Of a DNA stretch of 64,000 nt, positions 21,699 through 33,399 are shown one piece after another. The notes beneath the pieces were generated by a model that was given only the letters and a program-made list of their open reading frames with translations, had not been told where the DNA came from and did no database searches. The translations under genes and the position numbers were made by a program. The first letter of the stretch is position 1. Every line of letters begins with the position of its first letter. Source of the stretch: Terfezia claveryi (Eukaryota; Ascomycota; Pezizomycetes; Pezizales; Pezizaceae); assembly GCA_015179025.1 (NCBI GenBank), contig WHUX01000224.1:1-64000 (forward strand), read 5' to 3'.

Positions 21699-22325
21699 GT
21701 TAGCCTGACATTGTGATTAGATGCAACATCAAGAATATGCCTTAGGGAAGGTAGAAGCAAGTTGCGCTCCCTATAACATTGTACTATTATTCTGGGTGAT
21801 ATGTACTATGGTTGGGGCACAAATACATGACATCGAGACACCAAGGTGTCTGGTATTCGATAAATCTCGGAAAGCGCCTAGAATAAGGTAAGTTATAGCT
21901 CAGATGTTCTTTAGCTCAGTGTCAACTTATAGATGGAAATTGACAATTTTTACATAAACTCCAGGATAACACATCCATGCCATTGGTAGTTGGTCGGCAG
22001 AGAGTCAGGTAAAAGTTGAAAAGAGTAACCCACAATAAATCGTAAAGAGTGTAGTCCTCTAGGTAAAATGGATCCCAAGTAGATATAGCCTCAAGGTGTA
22101 AGTGGTACTGACCTATCCAGATCAGCTTAAGAAGTACTTGGGCTGCTACTCGAGACTCAATCCTACTTGGGTCGAATCGTTCCATAACCAATAGTGTAGC
22201 CTCAAGTTTTACCAATTCACTGCTACTCAGGCTCAGGAAATATTGTAGTCCATTGTCCTACTCCCACACACTCTGAAGCGTTCAAATGACTCTTTATTAT
22301 CTGGGTTATAATAGTTCTCCACCAT
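21699..22325 (-). pseudogene. Gene 1, divergent copy B (broken, 3' cut)
   Basis: Minus-strand homologue of gene 1: starts MVENYYNPDNKESF (ATG 22325-22323), then FDPSRIESRVAAQVLL, WDPFYLEDYTLYDLLWVTLF. Exon 2 (ALSEIYRIPD...PRIIVQCY) follows an intron whose GT donor is mutated to AT (CT|ATAAGT). There is a frameshift plus TAG before FLSLS, and a TAG in exon 2. The end of exon 2 is cut by the gypsy 3' LTR at 21698. It shows that the family had at least one more, divergent member with opposite orientation. Confidence 0.65.
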
Positions 22326-22979
22326 ATTGTTAGGCTAATATGAAATGGCAATACCTACATACTATATATATATATAGTTTTATTCATTTATTTTATTTTT
22401 TATTTTTCATTTTTAAAAATGAAAAAACTCATTACTCATATTCGATGACTATTGCCTATTCTAGGAATTATCTGGATATTGTAATACTGCATCTACTGGT
22501 GAATAATGATCCTTGTTAGTTCTCTGACTTTGACTACAGATATCATTATTAGCAAGTCAGTAAGCATGTTACCACTACCTGTTTTGCACTCAGACATCAC
22601 CTTTACTGCATAAGCTCAGCCTATGTCATTAAACTGTCAAGGATCATTGTTCGCCAGTGGATGCGGTATCCTGTTTACGTACCTCTTTATTCTACTTTAG
22701 ATCGGTACATACTAGTTACTCCGTAGCCTTATTTCAATCTGGCCTATATACCCAGTAGTGTGCTAAGATCTGGTGGCTAATGCTGCTTAGCTTGTGAAAT
22801 CTATACCTGTTAGGTGAAGTTGCTTAGTTAAGCCTCAACAGAAACACTACTTAAGTATGCTGCCTAATTTGAAATTACACTACCGAATAACTAGAGCTCT
22901 ATAATATGTGACTATATTCGGTAATACTACGAAATACCTACACCTGCTTGAGATAACCGCAAGTACCAAACTGCTCAGC
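22326..22979. other. AT-rich stretch without recognised gene
   Basis: Contains a short A/T tract (22365-22430) with a TATATA run and a weak T/A inverted pair. No conserved frame was found. Confidence 0.4.
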
Positions 22980-22984
22980 AGTGA

Positions 22985-23180
22985 CCAGTCTGTGACAAGT
23001 CAACTAGTCCGTGACAAGTCTAGTGTGCGCCACGAGACGATTTTTTCTCGAACTGCCTCGCCAAGACTCACACTGGTGAGTCGGTTTTTCTCTACTTTTC
23101 TAACTGGCGAGTCGGTTATTCACTGCTCTGGATTACTCGGGCCAGCGCCGAGTAGCCGACGAGTACTCGCCAAGCCTTAG
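22985..23180 (-). repeat. GAGTCGG-rich dispersed repeat, copy 2 (inverted)
   Basis: The reverse strand begins near GGCTTGGCGAGTACTCG and ends GCGCACACTAG, matching the ends of the copies at 15061 and 52587. It is flanked by TCCGTGACAAGTC on the left and a TGTCACGGAT array on the right. Confidence 0.5.
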
Positions 23181-23269
23181 TGTTATTGATCTAGTACTTG
23201 TGCTGGTGCCTGACTCTAGATGAGTTCTCATACATACTGTATATAATTCGGGTCAAATTTAACTTAGCA

Positions 23270-23620
23270 CACCGTCACTGTCACGGATTTCTTGCACGTC
23301 ACAGATTTCTTGCACGTCACAGATTGCCTCCACTGTTATGGATTGCTTGTACTATCATGGAATTGTCGCCATTTCTCATGGTCCTATAGTTGTCACGAAA
23401 TTGTCTAAAGTTGTCATAGAATCAACTCAAGTTGATACGGAATCAATTCAAGTTGTCACAGAATCAACTCAAGTTGTCATAGATTCCTTAGGTGTCATGG
23501 ATTGCTCCTTATCACGGAATTCTTTCAAGTTGTCACGGATTGCTTAGTTGTCATGGAATGCTTCTTGTCATGAAATTCTCTCAAGTTGTCACGGAATTCA
23601 ACTTGTCACAGAATTCTCCC
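23270..23620 (-). repeat. TGTCACGGA motif array, element right-end fragment
   Basis: About fifteen partly decayed units (TGTCACGGATTTCTTG, AAGTTGTCACGGAATCAACT and variants). The array and its 70-base upstream flank (GAGTTCTCATACATACTG) match 52120-52520 in the same orientation, so this is probably a right-end fragment of another copy abutting copy II. Confidence 0.7.
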
Positions 23621-23639
23621 ATTTTGTAACACAACCCTA

Positions 23640-24092
23640 CTAACTCGAAAATTATAATAGTTCCTTAATGCCATCTGGCATTCTTAATCATAACCTTATT
23701 CACGAACTCCCTTTGCTTCTAAAATCTCATGACCCAATTACAACTCATAAAACAACTACATTAAAAATACAAATGAATCCAATTCCAACTTTCTTCATTC
23801 CAACTTCTTTCTTCCCCAATTAATAACACAATTAAAAAATAATAGAAAACACAACTAAAAAAAAAACGCTACCAACAAGCCTATACTCTTTTCCCTAAAA
23901 TATAATACAAGCCAAAAAATAATACCACTGATAACCCTACCCTTTTCACTCTTCCCTTTCTACCTCCTTCCTCTTTCTTGTATGTCCATATGTTCAGTCC
24001 CATATCGATCCGATTAACATGAGCTATTCTCAAGCCTACATACAAACGAATTAGTTTCTGTAACCTTGTTCCTGCCCTTATCAGATCATTCA
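23640..24092. other. AT-rich spacer left of copy II H3-like gene
   Basis: No gene is supported. A minus-strand frame exists at 23881-24102, but it has no homologue among the copies and starts with a non-ATG codon. Confidence 0.35.
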
Positions 24093-25362
24093 TTACCCCC
24101 AATCAACCTAGGGTACAAAAAACATGCAAAGCTCAATTAATAAAATATCTTTAATGATCTTCTTGAGGCTGTAATATAAAATCTTGTATTTGAGGTAATC
24201 CTTCAATTACCTGTTGTTCTTCTCCTTATCGTTCCCATTCCTCTGATTGTTCTCCTTCCTTGTCAGAAGATGAGGAAGAAAACAATGACAAGGTTCTTGT
24301 TCTAATACTTCTTCTAGACGATGACAAAGAAGTATCTACCCCAATAGGAGCTGCTGGTACTGGTTCTGGTGCTGGCGCTGGTTCTGGTGCTGGTGCTGGT
24401 TCTGGTGCTGGTGCTGGTGCTAGTGCTTAAGCTCATGCTCGTACTCATACAGATACTCGTGCTCATGCTCATGCTCATGCTCGTGCTGGTGCTGGTGCTG
24501 GTTCTGGTGCTGGTTCTGGTGCTGGTTCTGGTGCTTGTGTTCGTGCTAGTGCTGTTGCTGGTTCTGGTACTAGTGCTGGTACTTGTTCTTGTGCGTCTGC
24601 TAGTTCTGGTGTTACTGGTGGTGGGTGGAAAAACGGTGCATGTATGTGGGTCACATTACCTCCGGATAGCCGATTCTCTTCCACTTGATACCACAACCTC
24701 ATATCCCTACGAAGAATTGTTTGGTGTAGTAGGTTTCGCTTTCTACTCTGGGTTACCAAAAGGTTGATCACTATTGTATCAGCCATGTTAGTATTATTCT
24801 GACAATTTTCTACTTACTATCTATGCCTTATTACCTGTAAAACTTTTATGCATATAAGCCTCTGTAGACTTTTGGAGAGCATTTGTCGCAAGAATTCCAA
24901 TTCTTTTAACATCGGTCCATCCCCCGAGAATCCTCGGCATAGCATGGTATTTATTGTTTACGTCTTGTACAATTTCTCTACACAACCGTCAAAATGTAGT
25001 CTTCGGTATTATCAGCTTTGTGCTACCCTGTTGTCTCCATATCTATCTAACAATGGCCACTGACAGCACACTTAGCATTCCAAGGTCAAATTGAACTGGC
25101 ATTGAGCTTAGGAGTTCTTACATCCTTAATTGACCCTTCTTCTTCTGGGAACTACTCTAGCCTGTAAGCCTATGGCGGGGGCCACTTGGGGAGGAGTGAC
25201 TATCACTGGGGCTACTTTGGGTGTGGCCATTTGGGGTGCTACCACTTGGGGTGCAGCCACTTGGGATGCAGCCACCTGTGGCGGGGGCACCTAGAGGGGT
25301 GGGACTGTCGCTGGGGGCACTATGGTTTTGATATTTCTAAGTTTCTGTTTTGTTCCCACTAT
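24093..25362 (-). pseudogene. Histone H3-like gene, copy II (few stops)
   Basis: A histone-fold protein of the H3 type carried by the element. Exon 1 (25362-25122) has a start-equivalent ATA-GTG-GGA-ACA-AAA-CAG (M-A-(R/G)-T-K-Q in other copies), then a 70-residue Pro/Ala/Val/Gln-rich tail and an R-R-R-R patch. Introns are 25121-25060 and 24834-24771 (GTAATAAG...ACTAACAT...ATAG). Exon 2 aligns with the H3 N-helix and helix 1: STKLIIPKTTF (H3 STELLIRKLPF) and RLCREIVQDV (H3 RLVREIAQDF). After a lengthened loop 1, helix 2 reads NALQKSTEAYM (H3 ALQEACEAYL). Exon 3 gives INLLVTQSRKR (H3 TNLCAIHAKR) and TILRRDMRLWYQV (H3 TIMPKDIQLARRI). An A-P-E-P tail follows. Stops are at 25293, 25128, 25045, 24991 and several in the tail, mostly C-to-T type. 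Confidence 0.8.
24355..24565 (-). repeat. Ala-Pro/Glu coding tandem repeat in H3-like tail
   Basis: A GCACCAGAACCA-type hexamer/dodecamer repeat encoding A-P-E-P-A-P. In the middle (24425-24480) the units have become GCATGA, that is CGA to TGA, giving a run of stops. The plus strand of the same repeat gives a meaningless Leu/Val frame. Confidence 0.8.
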
Positions 25363-25363
25363 T

Positions 25364-25462
25364 ATATCTGTATTTGGGGGTAAGTGTTATCTGTATCTGG
25401 AGGTAAATGTTATCTGTATCTGGAGGTAAGCGTTATCTGTATCTGGGGGTAAGTGTTATTTC
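25364..25462 (+). repeat. 23-24-base tandem repeat upstream of H3-like gene
   Basis: Four units of TATCTGTATCTGGAGGTAAG-like sequence immediately upstream of the H3-like start (minus-strand sense). Copy I has only one such unit near 20-45. Confidence 0.7.
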
Positions 25463-26099
25463 CAAACCTGAAGGTTACAGAAGTCGGAGGTTTGAAGAAT
25501 CTGAGATTTGGGATAGTAAGTTTGCTTGTATATATATGTTTTTGAGGGTATGCAGTAGACTACAAACAGACCAATAAGCTCTAGAACAAAATATAATTTA
25601 TTGTTTCTCTCTATCCTTACTAATTTATATTGGCCATTATCAGTTAGCTCACTAGTAACAAAGAGAGGAATGAAAAAACGTACCTTCTAATATTTCAAAT
25701 AGAACAAACACTAGCATTGGACAAAACAAAAACAGAAACAAAATACCTCTAGCATGAGCCCAAAACAAAGCCTATAGACATCAAAAAAACATACAAAGAA
25801 AATACCATCAGTCCGGAGTAGATATCAAAAAAATATACAAAAATAAAAACTATTGCACCACCCTACCCCATAAACACCCAAAAAAAAAACTTGCATCAGC
25901 CCATAGACATCCAATACATACGCAACAAAAGACACAATAAAATATACAATCAAAGACACAAAATAGTAGTACAATTATACCTCAGAAAGTTGATAATGAC
26001 TATTCATAGCATCTGTAATAAGTTTCCCATCCGTAATAAGTCCTTCATCCGTGACAGTAAAAACAAATCCAAAATATTTTTCATTTTGCTCCTTGCTTC
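25463..26099. other. Spacer between gene K and H3-like gene, copy II
   Basis: Homologous to 40-693. A-rich repeats lie at 25690-25930 and decayed TCCGTGACA motifs at 26008-26060. No gene. Confidence 0.55.
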
Positions 26100-26270
26100 C
26101 TAGTCAACTTTGTCCTTATCCTCACCCTCTTCATCATCTGCATCTTCTCACTCATCTTTCCCCCTATTATCGCCTGTGACTTGCTTCTCGCCTTTGTCCT
26201 CTTGATTGTTGTCAGTGGTTGTCATTGCAGTACCTCGATGCAAAATCCGCCGATATACTTGTTTATTGAC

Positions 26271-26548
26271 TGTTACGGCTGAGATTATACAGACCGGGCT
26301 AACAACCACCCGATGGTGGGTGGCCTGATGTCAACCCCGCTTTCCTATATATATGCCCACTTCTTGTATCTAGTTATTGCTCTCTAATACTTGAGCGAAG
26401 TTTTGTATCGCTGGGTTACTTTGAATGAAGCTATAATTCTTCATACATTGTGCACCCAGTTAGGCCCGAGCAAGTGATTATGCCTTCGTGCACTCTATAT
26501 ATCAATATTCCGACAGATATCACCGTGATCGCTAGCTCGCCCCTAACA
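26271..26548 (+). repeat. TRIM 1 5' LTR
   Basis: TGTTACGGCTGAG...GCCCCTAACA, 278 bases, with a CCACCCGATGGTGGGTGG inverted pair near its start. Confidence 0.9.
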
Positions 26549-27359
26549 TTACTTCGCTTTGACAAAAGGGACCAGTGATTCTGGGTCTAATCACTCCTCC
26601 CTCGCTACCTACACTGTCGGATGATCCCCCCAAGGGCGGAACATAGCTTAAAGAATGTTGCTAGATTATATGGCTATATGAGCGATGTCGGAAATAATTA
26701 TTTCCCCCTCCTATATGCTTATTAGCTTGTTCTAAATGACCTACTAATCCTATATTGAGATCTCCGAATCTGCTAAGTCTTAGATCTCGAGCGACATGCT
26801 CCTAGCCAGGCTTCTTCTAAGGCCCCGAACGAGCCTATAAGGCCCCACCGAGCGAGCTTACAAGCCTCCGAGTGAGCTTACAAGCCTTCAAGCGAGCTTA
26901 CATGCTCCTGAACGAGCTCAAAGCTCAAAAGCCCTGTTCGAGCTCATAAGCTCAAAGACCCCCCGCCTTGGGCGAAGACTCAAGCTAGCACTGCGAGTGC
27001 TAAAGACCCAAACGAGCGCTACGAGCATAGAAGATCCGAATGAGCACCACGAGCATGCAAATGACCACAACCCCCCCCCTTTGCACTGGCAAGTCAGGTT
27101 GGATAGCTGGGAAAGCATGCATTGAACCTTTTCCTATGACGTTGGCTTTTTCCCACAGGGTTTTGCCACGCAGAGGTTTTTAACAGCAATGACATCTGGA
27201 ATACCCCCCCCTATCAAGATAACTCCGGATCTACGATCTATATATATGTTGCATCTCATGTTGAGATTGTTTAAGCACTGGCATGACGCTACCAAGTTTG
27301 AGAGAATACCTCCTTCCTTCTGAACTACCCTACCCTATAGGTGGCCATGCCACCAGAGT

Positions 27360-27620
27360 CGCAATATCGTTAAAGGGCCCATGTCCAAAGATGCTTAAGA
27401 GCAGACATAGGGTTAAGACCAACAATACTTGAGCACCAGAGTCGCAATATCATTGATGGGCCCATGTCCAAAGATGCTTAAGAGCGGACATAGGGTTAAG
27501 ACCAACAATATGTGAGCACTAGATACGCAATACAGTTGAGGCGCCTATGTTCTGGTTAGGCCGAAAGACCAACATACTTGAGCAAAGAGATATGCAATAC
27601 CGTTGGGGTTCCTACCTCTG
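27360..27620 (+). repeat. Short tandem repeat in TRIM 1
   Basis: Two to three units of about 75-80 bases with GCCCATGTCCAAAGATGCTT and GGGTTAAGACCAACAATA. Confidence 0.6.
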
Positions 27621-27690
27621 CACGGAGTAGGGTGAAATAAGGGTTGGTGAAGTTGGTCAGTCGAGACGCCCTCTAGCAGAGGGGGAGTAC

Positions 27691-27968
27691 TGTTATGGCT
27701 GAGATTATGCAGACCGGGCTGACAACCACCCGATAGTGGGTGGCCTGAAGTCAACCCCACTTTCCTATATATATGCCCACTTCTTGTATCTAGTTATTGC
27801 TCTCTAAGACTCGAGTGAAGTTTTGTATCGCTGGGTTACTTTGAATGAAGCTATTATTCTTCGCATATTGTGCACCCAGTTAGGCCCGAGCAAGTGATTA
27901 TGCCTTCGTGCACTCTATATGTCGATATTCCGACAGATATCATCATGATCGCTAGCTTGCCCCTAACA
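27691..27968 (+). repeat. TRIM 1 3' LTR
   Basis: 278 bases, same ends as the 5' LTR, with several transition differences (CGG/TGG, TAACAAC/TGACAAC). Confidence 0.9.
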
Positions 27969-30129
27969 TTGACCTCGGTATCATCCTCCTCGATAGAGTC
28001 ACTATAATCCTTATCTTCCATGCTACTTGGAAGAAATTTGGTGGGCCTATCTCTGCCAGGTACCAACAACCCCTTTCCCCGTTTGCTGGAGTCAGATTCA
28101 GTTAGTTGAGCTTCTTCTTCTTCAGTAGAACCCTCCGAAGCTTCCTATCTGCCCTATAGTCCTATATCTTCATCATCATCTTGCTTATTGGGTTTGTTAT
28201 CGCAATCCTATCTACTGGTGAGTAAAGTTCTTTACATCAAGCGCGAGATGGATCAAGCATGAGGATGTACCTACCTCTTTAATATCCATCCCAATGTCCT
28301 CATCACTTAAGCAATTGTCGGCACCCCCCTCGGCTAATTCCTCTTGAATAGTCAGCATCTGACCCTCGAGTATGTTAGGGCCTTTGTCACTAGTTTTGTT
28401 GGCACCTGTGTCACTAGTTATGTTGGCACCTGTGTCACGTGTAGCTCCAGGGTCGGGTGTTGAGACTAGTGGAGTTGGCTCTTGGAATCGAGCATAGGCT
28501 CGGCGGTTTATCAGCACAACGTTAATAATGACTGCGAACTGCTGTACTGGCTTGACCCTATTGCTTCCAATTCCCCATTTGGAATTTGGAAATCAGGAGC
28601 TCTTGTTACTCCTCCAATTCCAAGTATAATCTCTTCTGGTCATTCGAGAGTTGATACCACTGGTAGGGAATATATACCCTTTTGCGGATGAACATCAAGT
28701 CCCACGTCCTTTAGATAACTCTTTTGAAGTTTTCTAGTTCAACATCGTTTAACTGGTTTCTTTGTGTACCGATTGCCCTTCTAGTTATTGTAGCGTATTT
28801 CGCTTCCTTAATCCCTGCTTTGAGTACTCTATTGACTTTTTGTCTTTTCTAGTCTTTGGCACACTCCCACGACAAAGGGGGGCCAAGCAGTTTCTTGTAG
28901 GTCTCTCGAATTTTTTTTGTGTGGGGATTAGTGGAAGTACCCCATGCATTCCTCCCCCCACTAAATTCGGTATCTGGATTGAACTCCTGCGAGCCTCATG
29001 GGAAGTTAACATATTTGGCGTAAAGATTCCTTAGGGATAGGATGGCTAATCCTACACTTGTGTTTCTTTTTTAAGGAACATCCTCAGTTAGTTCAACTGT
29101 CCTTGTTCTTGGAACATCCGCAATTGAGGGTAGGTAGAAGACTAGTTCAGCTCTTGTCCTTCTTCTTGTTGGAACATCTTCAACTGGGGGGGAGACTAGG
29201 GCTAGTTGCCTCTTGTCCTCCTTCTTCTTATAACATCCTCAATTGAGGGTAATAATTCTGCTCTTATCTTCCTTTTTTTCGGAACATGCTCTATTATCTG
29301 TGCTGCCAGTGCTTTGCAAGTTGTTATGCCTTGTTTCTGAATAAGCTCTGGCCTCTTCCCCATCGAGCTAGCTGGTCCTTCCCGAGTTGACTTTTTTTTC
29401 TGCATGGCAGACTCTGGTGCCGGGCTGGCTGGCACTTTACCAGTTGTCTTACTTTTCTTCTGAGGATGGTCTGCATCAAAAACGATTGCAGTTTGCCTTT
29501 GCGGCCCCTGACGCCCACGATGTTCTAAAGACAAACTGACAGTTAACGGCGCAGCACGGAAGACTGTTGTCGCCCGGGCGCCGCTCCCTCGCAGCGCGTG
29601 CCCACGGCCAGTTGTTAATGCAATCCATGCTGTGACGCTGTACCCTGGGGCTTTGCACCCTAGGGTTCAGCGTCGTGGAACAGCGCCCTGGCGCCCTATC
29701 TTATGCGTCCCCGCCCTCAAGCTGTATACTGTTTCTGCCCCCAGGCGCCAATCCATGGTCATACAACGTCCAGGTGCTACAAGAGCACAGTATGCCTCGG
29801 TAACGCAGGTGTGCGCCCTGGCACAACTACCTGACAGACAATATTTCCACTCTACTTGGCGCATGCGGAGAATAACTGTAATAGCAGCCAGGGAAACGCA
29901 GCCAGGCAGAGAGGGGCAGTCAGGCAAAGGCAGCCAGGTATAAGTAATACATTGCATGCTCTAGGTGAACTTGAGATTCTATATACACTGATAAGCCATA
30001 TTTGTATTTCCACCGAACTATTCCATCATAGATCCCACTAGGACTCTGTTCCGCGCATATGCCTCCCACAATCCAGCCCTTCCTAGACCTCAGGAGTCTC
30101 CAAAGTAGTAACCGCCCGCGCTGATGTAG

Positions 30130-31670
30130 TTATCCACTGCCATAAGCAACCCCTAGCAGTAGAGCAATTAGCGAGGCAGTCCCACAATGTTCATGGATTT
30201 GCTGCGAGTCTACATACCTAGCTATGTCTGTGCATATTGATAGGGGATATCTCGGGAGTGTCCTAAGAGCAATTAGCTAGGCAGTCCTACAGCGAGTTTG
30301 CTAGCGAGTCCACGAACCTAGCTATGTCTGTGCATATTGATAGGGGATATCTCGGGAGTGCACTTACACAGTCCTAAAAGCAATTAGCAATGCCCTCACA
30401 TGGAGTCCACTAGGTAAGTTCACTTACCTAGCTATGTCTGTGCATATTAATAGGGCATATCTCGGGAGTGCACTTGTGGAGTCCTAAGAGCAATTAGCAA
30501 TGCCCTCACATAGAGCCCGCTGGTTTTCTGGCGAGTTCACTTACCTAGCTATGTCTGTAATTGATAGGGGATACCTCAGGAGGGCAATTGCGGAGTCCTA
30601 AGAGCAATTAGTAATGCCTCCACATAGAGTCCGCTGGTTTTCTAGCGAGTTCACATACCTAGCTATGTCTATGAATATTGATAGGGGATATCTCGGCGGA
30701 GTCCTAAGAGAAATTAGCAATGCCCTCACATGGAGTCCGCTGGTTTTCTAGCGAGTTCATGTACCTAGCTATGCCTGTGTCTGCGCACATAGATTAGGGA
30801 TATCTCACAACTGCACTTTGGGTGTCCTAAGAGCAATTAGCAATGCCTTCATATAGAGTCCACTGGTTTCTGGCAAGTTCACGTACCTAGCTATGCCTGT
30901 GTCTGCGCATATAGATTGGGGATATCTCGCAACTGCACTTTGGGCGTCCTAAGAGCAATTAGCAATGCCTTCATATAGAGTCTGCTGGTTTCTGGCGAGT
31001 TCAGTACCTAGCTATGCCTTCTCTGTGCACATAGATTTGGGATATCTCGCAACTGCACTTTGGGTGTCCTAAGAGCAATTAGCAATGCCTTCACATAGAG
31101 TCCGCTGGTTTCTGGTGAGTTCAGTACCTAGCTATGCCTTCTCTACGCACATAGATTGGGGATATCTCGCAACTGCACTTTGGGTGTCCTAAGAGCAATT
31201 AGCAATGCCTTTACATAGAGTCCGCTGGTTTCTGGCGAGTTCAGTACCTAGCTTTGCCTTCTCTGCGCACATAGATTGAAGATATCTCGCAACTGCACTT
31301 TGGGCGTCCTAAGAGCAATTAGCAATGCCTTCACATAGAGTCTGCTAGTTTCTAGCAAGTTCACGTACCTAGCTATAACTGTGTCTGCGCATATAGATTG
31401 GGGATATCTCGCAACTGCACTTTGGGCATCCTAAGAGCAATTAGTAATGCCTTCACATAGAGTCCGCAGGTTTCTGGCGAGTTCAGTACCTAGCTATGCC
31501 TTCTCTACGCACATAGATTGGGGATATCTTGCAACTGCACTTTGGGCGTCCTAAGAGCAATTAGCTAGGCCTTCACATAGAGTCCGCGGGTTGTCTGGCG
31601 AGTTCACGCACCTGGCTATGTCTGCGCACATAGATGGGGGATATCTCGAGAGTGTACTAGGGGACTCCTA
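30130..31670 (+). repeat. About 120-base tandem array, left arm
   Basis: Twelve to thirteen units, each with CCTAAGAGCAATTAGCAATG, CGAGTTCA...ACCTAGCTATG and GGGGATATCTCG. Later units are more alike than the first ones. Confidence 0.85.
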
Positions 31671-31974
31671 ACCTCAGCGCTGGCTGCTTGACCTTCTACC
31701 GACTACTGGCTGGCTGCGTTATGTGTCATACCTGTGAAAAGAGGGGGTGCACGTGCTCTCGTGTTCTGTTGGTTCATGCAGCCCTGGAAATATGTATCGG
31801 TTGACGTGGCCGGGAAATATGTGTTGATTGGTCGGAAGGCAGATTTGCGTACGCTGGTCTGACAGATCAGCACATGCACGTTTCAGGCTATATATGCCCG
31901 CCAGCCGTAGGTTTACCGAAGTGGGTAATAGGTATGGAAGATAAGCACTGATGGCGGGCTTGTTCATATGGACT

Positions 31975-32565
31975 TGTGCATGCGAGAAACTCATGCTTTT
32001 GGAGACTTATATATATATATGCAAGAAACTCATACTTTTGGAGATATATATATATAAATGCGAGAAACTCGTGCTTTGGAGATATATATATATATATGCG
32101 AGAAACTCATGCTTTTGGAGATATATATATATATATGCGAGAAACTCGTGCTTTGGACACTTATATATATATATGCAAGAAACTCATGCTTTTGGAGACT
32201 TATATATATATATGCACGAAACTCATACTTTTGGGGATATATATATATAAATGCGAGAAACTCGTGCTTCAGAGATATATATATATATATGTGAGAAACT
32301 CATGCTTTTGGAGATATATATATATATATGCACGAAACTCATGCTTTTGGGGATATATATATATATATGTGAGAAACTCGTGCTTTAGAGATATATATAT
32401 ATATATATGCAAGAAACTCGTGCTTTTGGAGATATATAGAGAAATGCATGCATTCGCGGGCAAATATATATATATGTGTGCGAAACTCGTACTTTTGGAG
32501 ACATAGAGAAATGCATACATTCGTGGGCAAGACTAATATATATGCATAGGCGAGAAACTTATGCA
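31975..32565 (+). repeat. AT-rich 35-base tandem array, left arm
   Basis: About sixteen units of (TA)n plus GCGAGAAACTCATGCTTTTG GAG-type sequence. Frames through it (Y-I-Y-A-R-N-S-C-F) are repeat artefacts, not genes. Confidence 0.85.
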
Positions 32566-32599
32566 TTGGCAGCCACTAGATCTACATGAAATCAATCTA

Positions 32600-33105
32600 T
32601 AACCCTCAAAAGCACGAGATTCTCGCATATATACTAATAAGCCTCAAAAGCACGAGTTTCTCGCATATATATATATAAGTCTCCAAAAGCATGAGTTTCT
32701 CGCATTTATGTATATATATCTCCAAAAGCATAAGTTTCTCGTATATATATATATAAGTCTCCAAAAGCATGAGTTTCTCGCATATATATATATATATCTC
32801 CAAAGCACGAGTTTCTCGCATTTATATATATATATCTCCAAAAGCATGAGTTTCATGCATATATATATATAAGTCTCCAAAAGCATGAGTTTCATGCATA
32901 TATAAGTATATATATATCTCCAAAAGCATGAGTTTCTCACATATATATATATATATCTCCAAAAGCATGAGTTTCTCGCATATATATATATATATCTCCA
33001 AAGCACGAGTTTCTCGCATTTATATATATATATCTCTAAAAGCATGAGTTTCTTGCATATATATATATAAGTCTCCAAAAGCATGAGTTTCTCGCATGCA
33101 CAAGT
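32600..33105 (-). repeat. AT-rich 35-base tandem array, right arm
   Basis: Reverse complement of the left-arm array, about fourteen units. Confidence 0.85.
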
Positions 33106-33399
33106 CCATATGAACAAGCCCGCCATCAGTGCTCCTATTACCCACTTCGGTAAATCCATGGCTGGCGGGCTTATGTAGCCTGAAACATGCATGTGCTGAT
33201 CTGTCACACCAGCGTGTGCAAATCTGCCTTTCGACCAATCAACACATATTTCTCGGCTGCGTCAACCGACACATATTTCTAGGGCTGCGCGAACCAACAG
33301 AACACGAGAGCACGTGCACCCCCTCTTTTTAAAGGTATGACACATAACGCAGCCAGCCAGTAGTCGGCGGAAGGTCAAGCAGCCAGCGCGGAGGTTAGG

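Larger units (their letters stand above)
26271..27968 (+). mobile_element. TRIM-like non-autonomous LTR element 1
   Basis: 1698 bases with 278-base LTRs, a target duplication TTGAC (26266-26270, 27969-27973), a purine tract AGCAGAGGGGGAGTAC before the 3' LTR and no retrotransposon coding sequence. Copy I has the uninterrupted site near 880-920. The interior includes GAGCGAGCTTACAAGCC repeats also found in TRIM 2. Confidence 0.9.
26100..29476 (-). pseudogene. Gene K, copy II (split by TRIM, broken)
   Basis: Start ATG at 29476 (frame shifted just after it), the basic R-A-E-L repeats (29220-29110), then the FSGGRNAWGTSTNP block, which keeps the TGG that is TAG in copy I. An intron of 67 nt lies at 28274-28208 and an exon 2 shares PTKFLPSSMEDKDYSDS with copy I. 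Two TGG-to-TAG stops occur at the start of exon 2 (L-*-G-R-*). The TRIM at 26271-27968 splits exon 2; the coding end resumes at 26270 and stops at 26102-26100. Several 1-nt shifts occur. Copy II therefore decayed independently of copy I. Confidence 0.75.

Noticed and set aside
24369..24767. Poly-Leu/Val protein on the plus strand
   Set aside because: It is the antisense of the Ala-Pro-Glu repeat in the H3-like tail and starts at a non-ATG codon.
31951..33238. Several frames with repeated Y-I-Y-A-R-N-S-C-F
   Set aside because: They are produced by the AT-rich 35-base array in both arms of the foldback.
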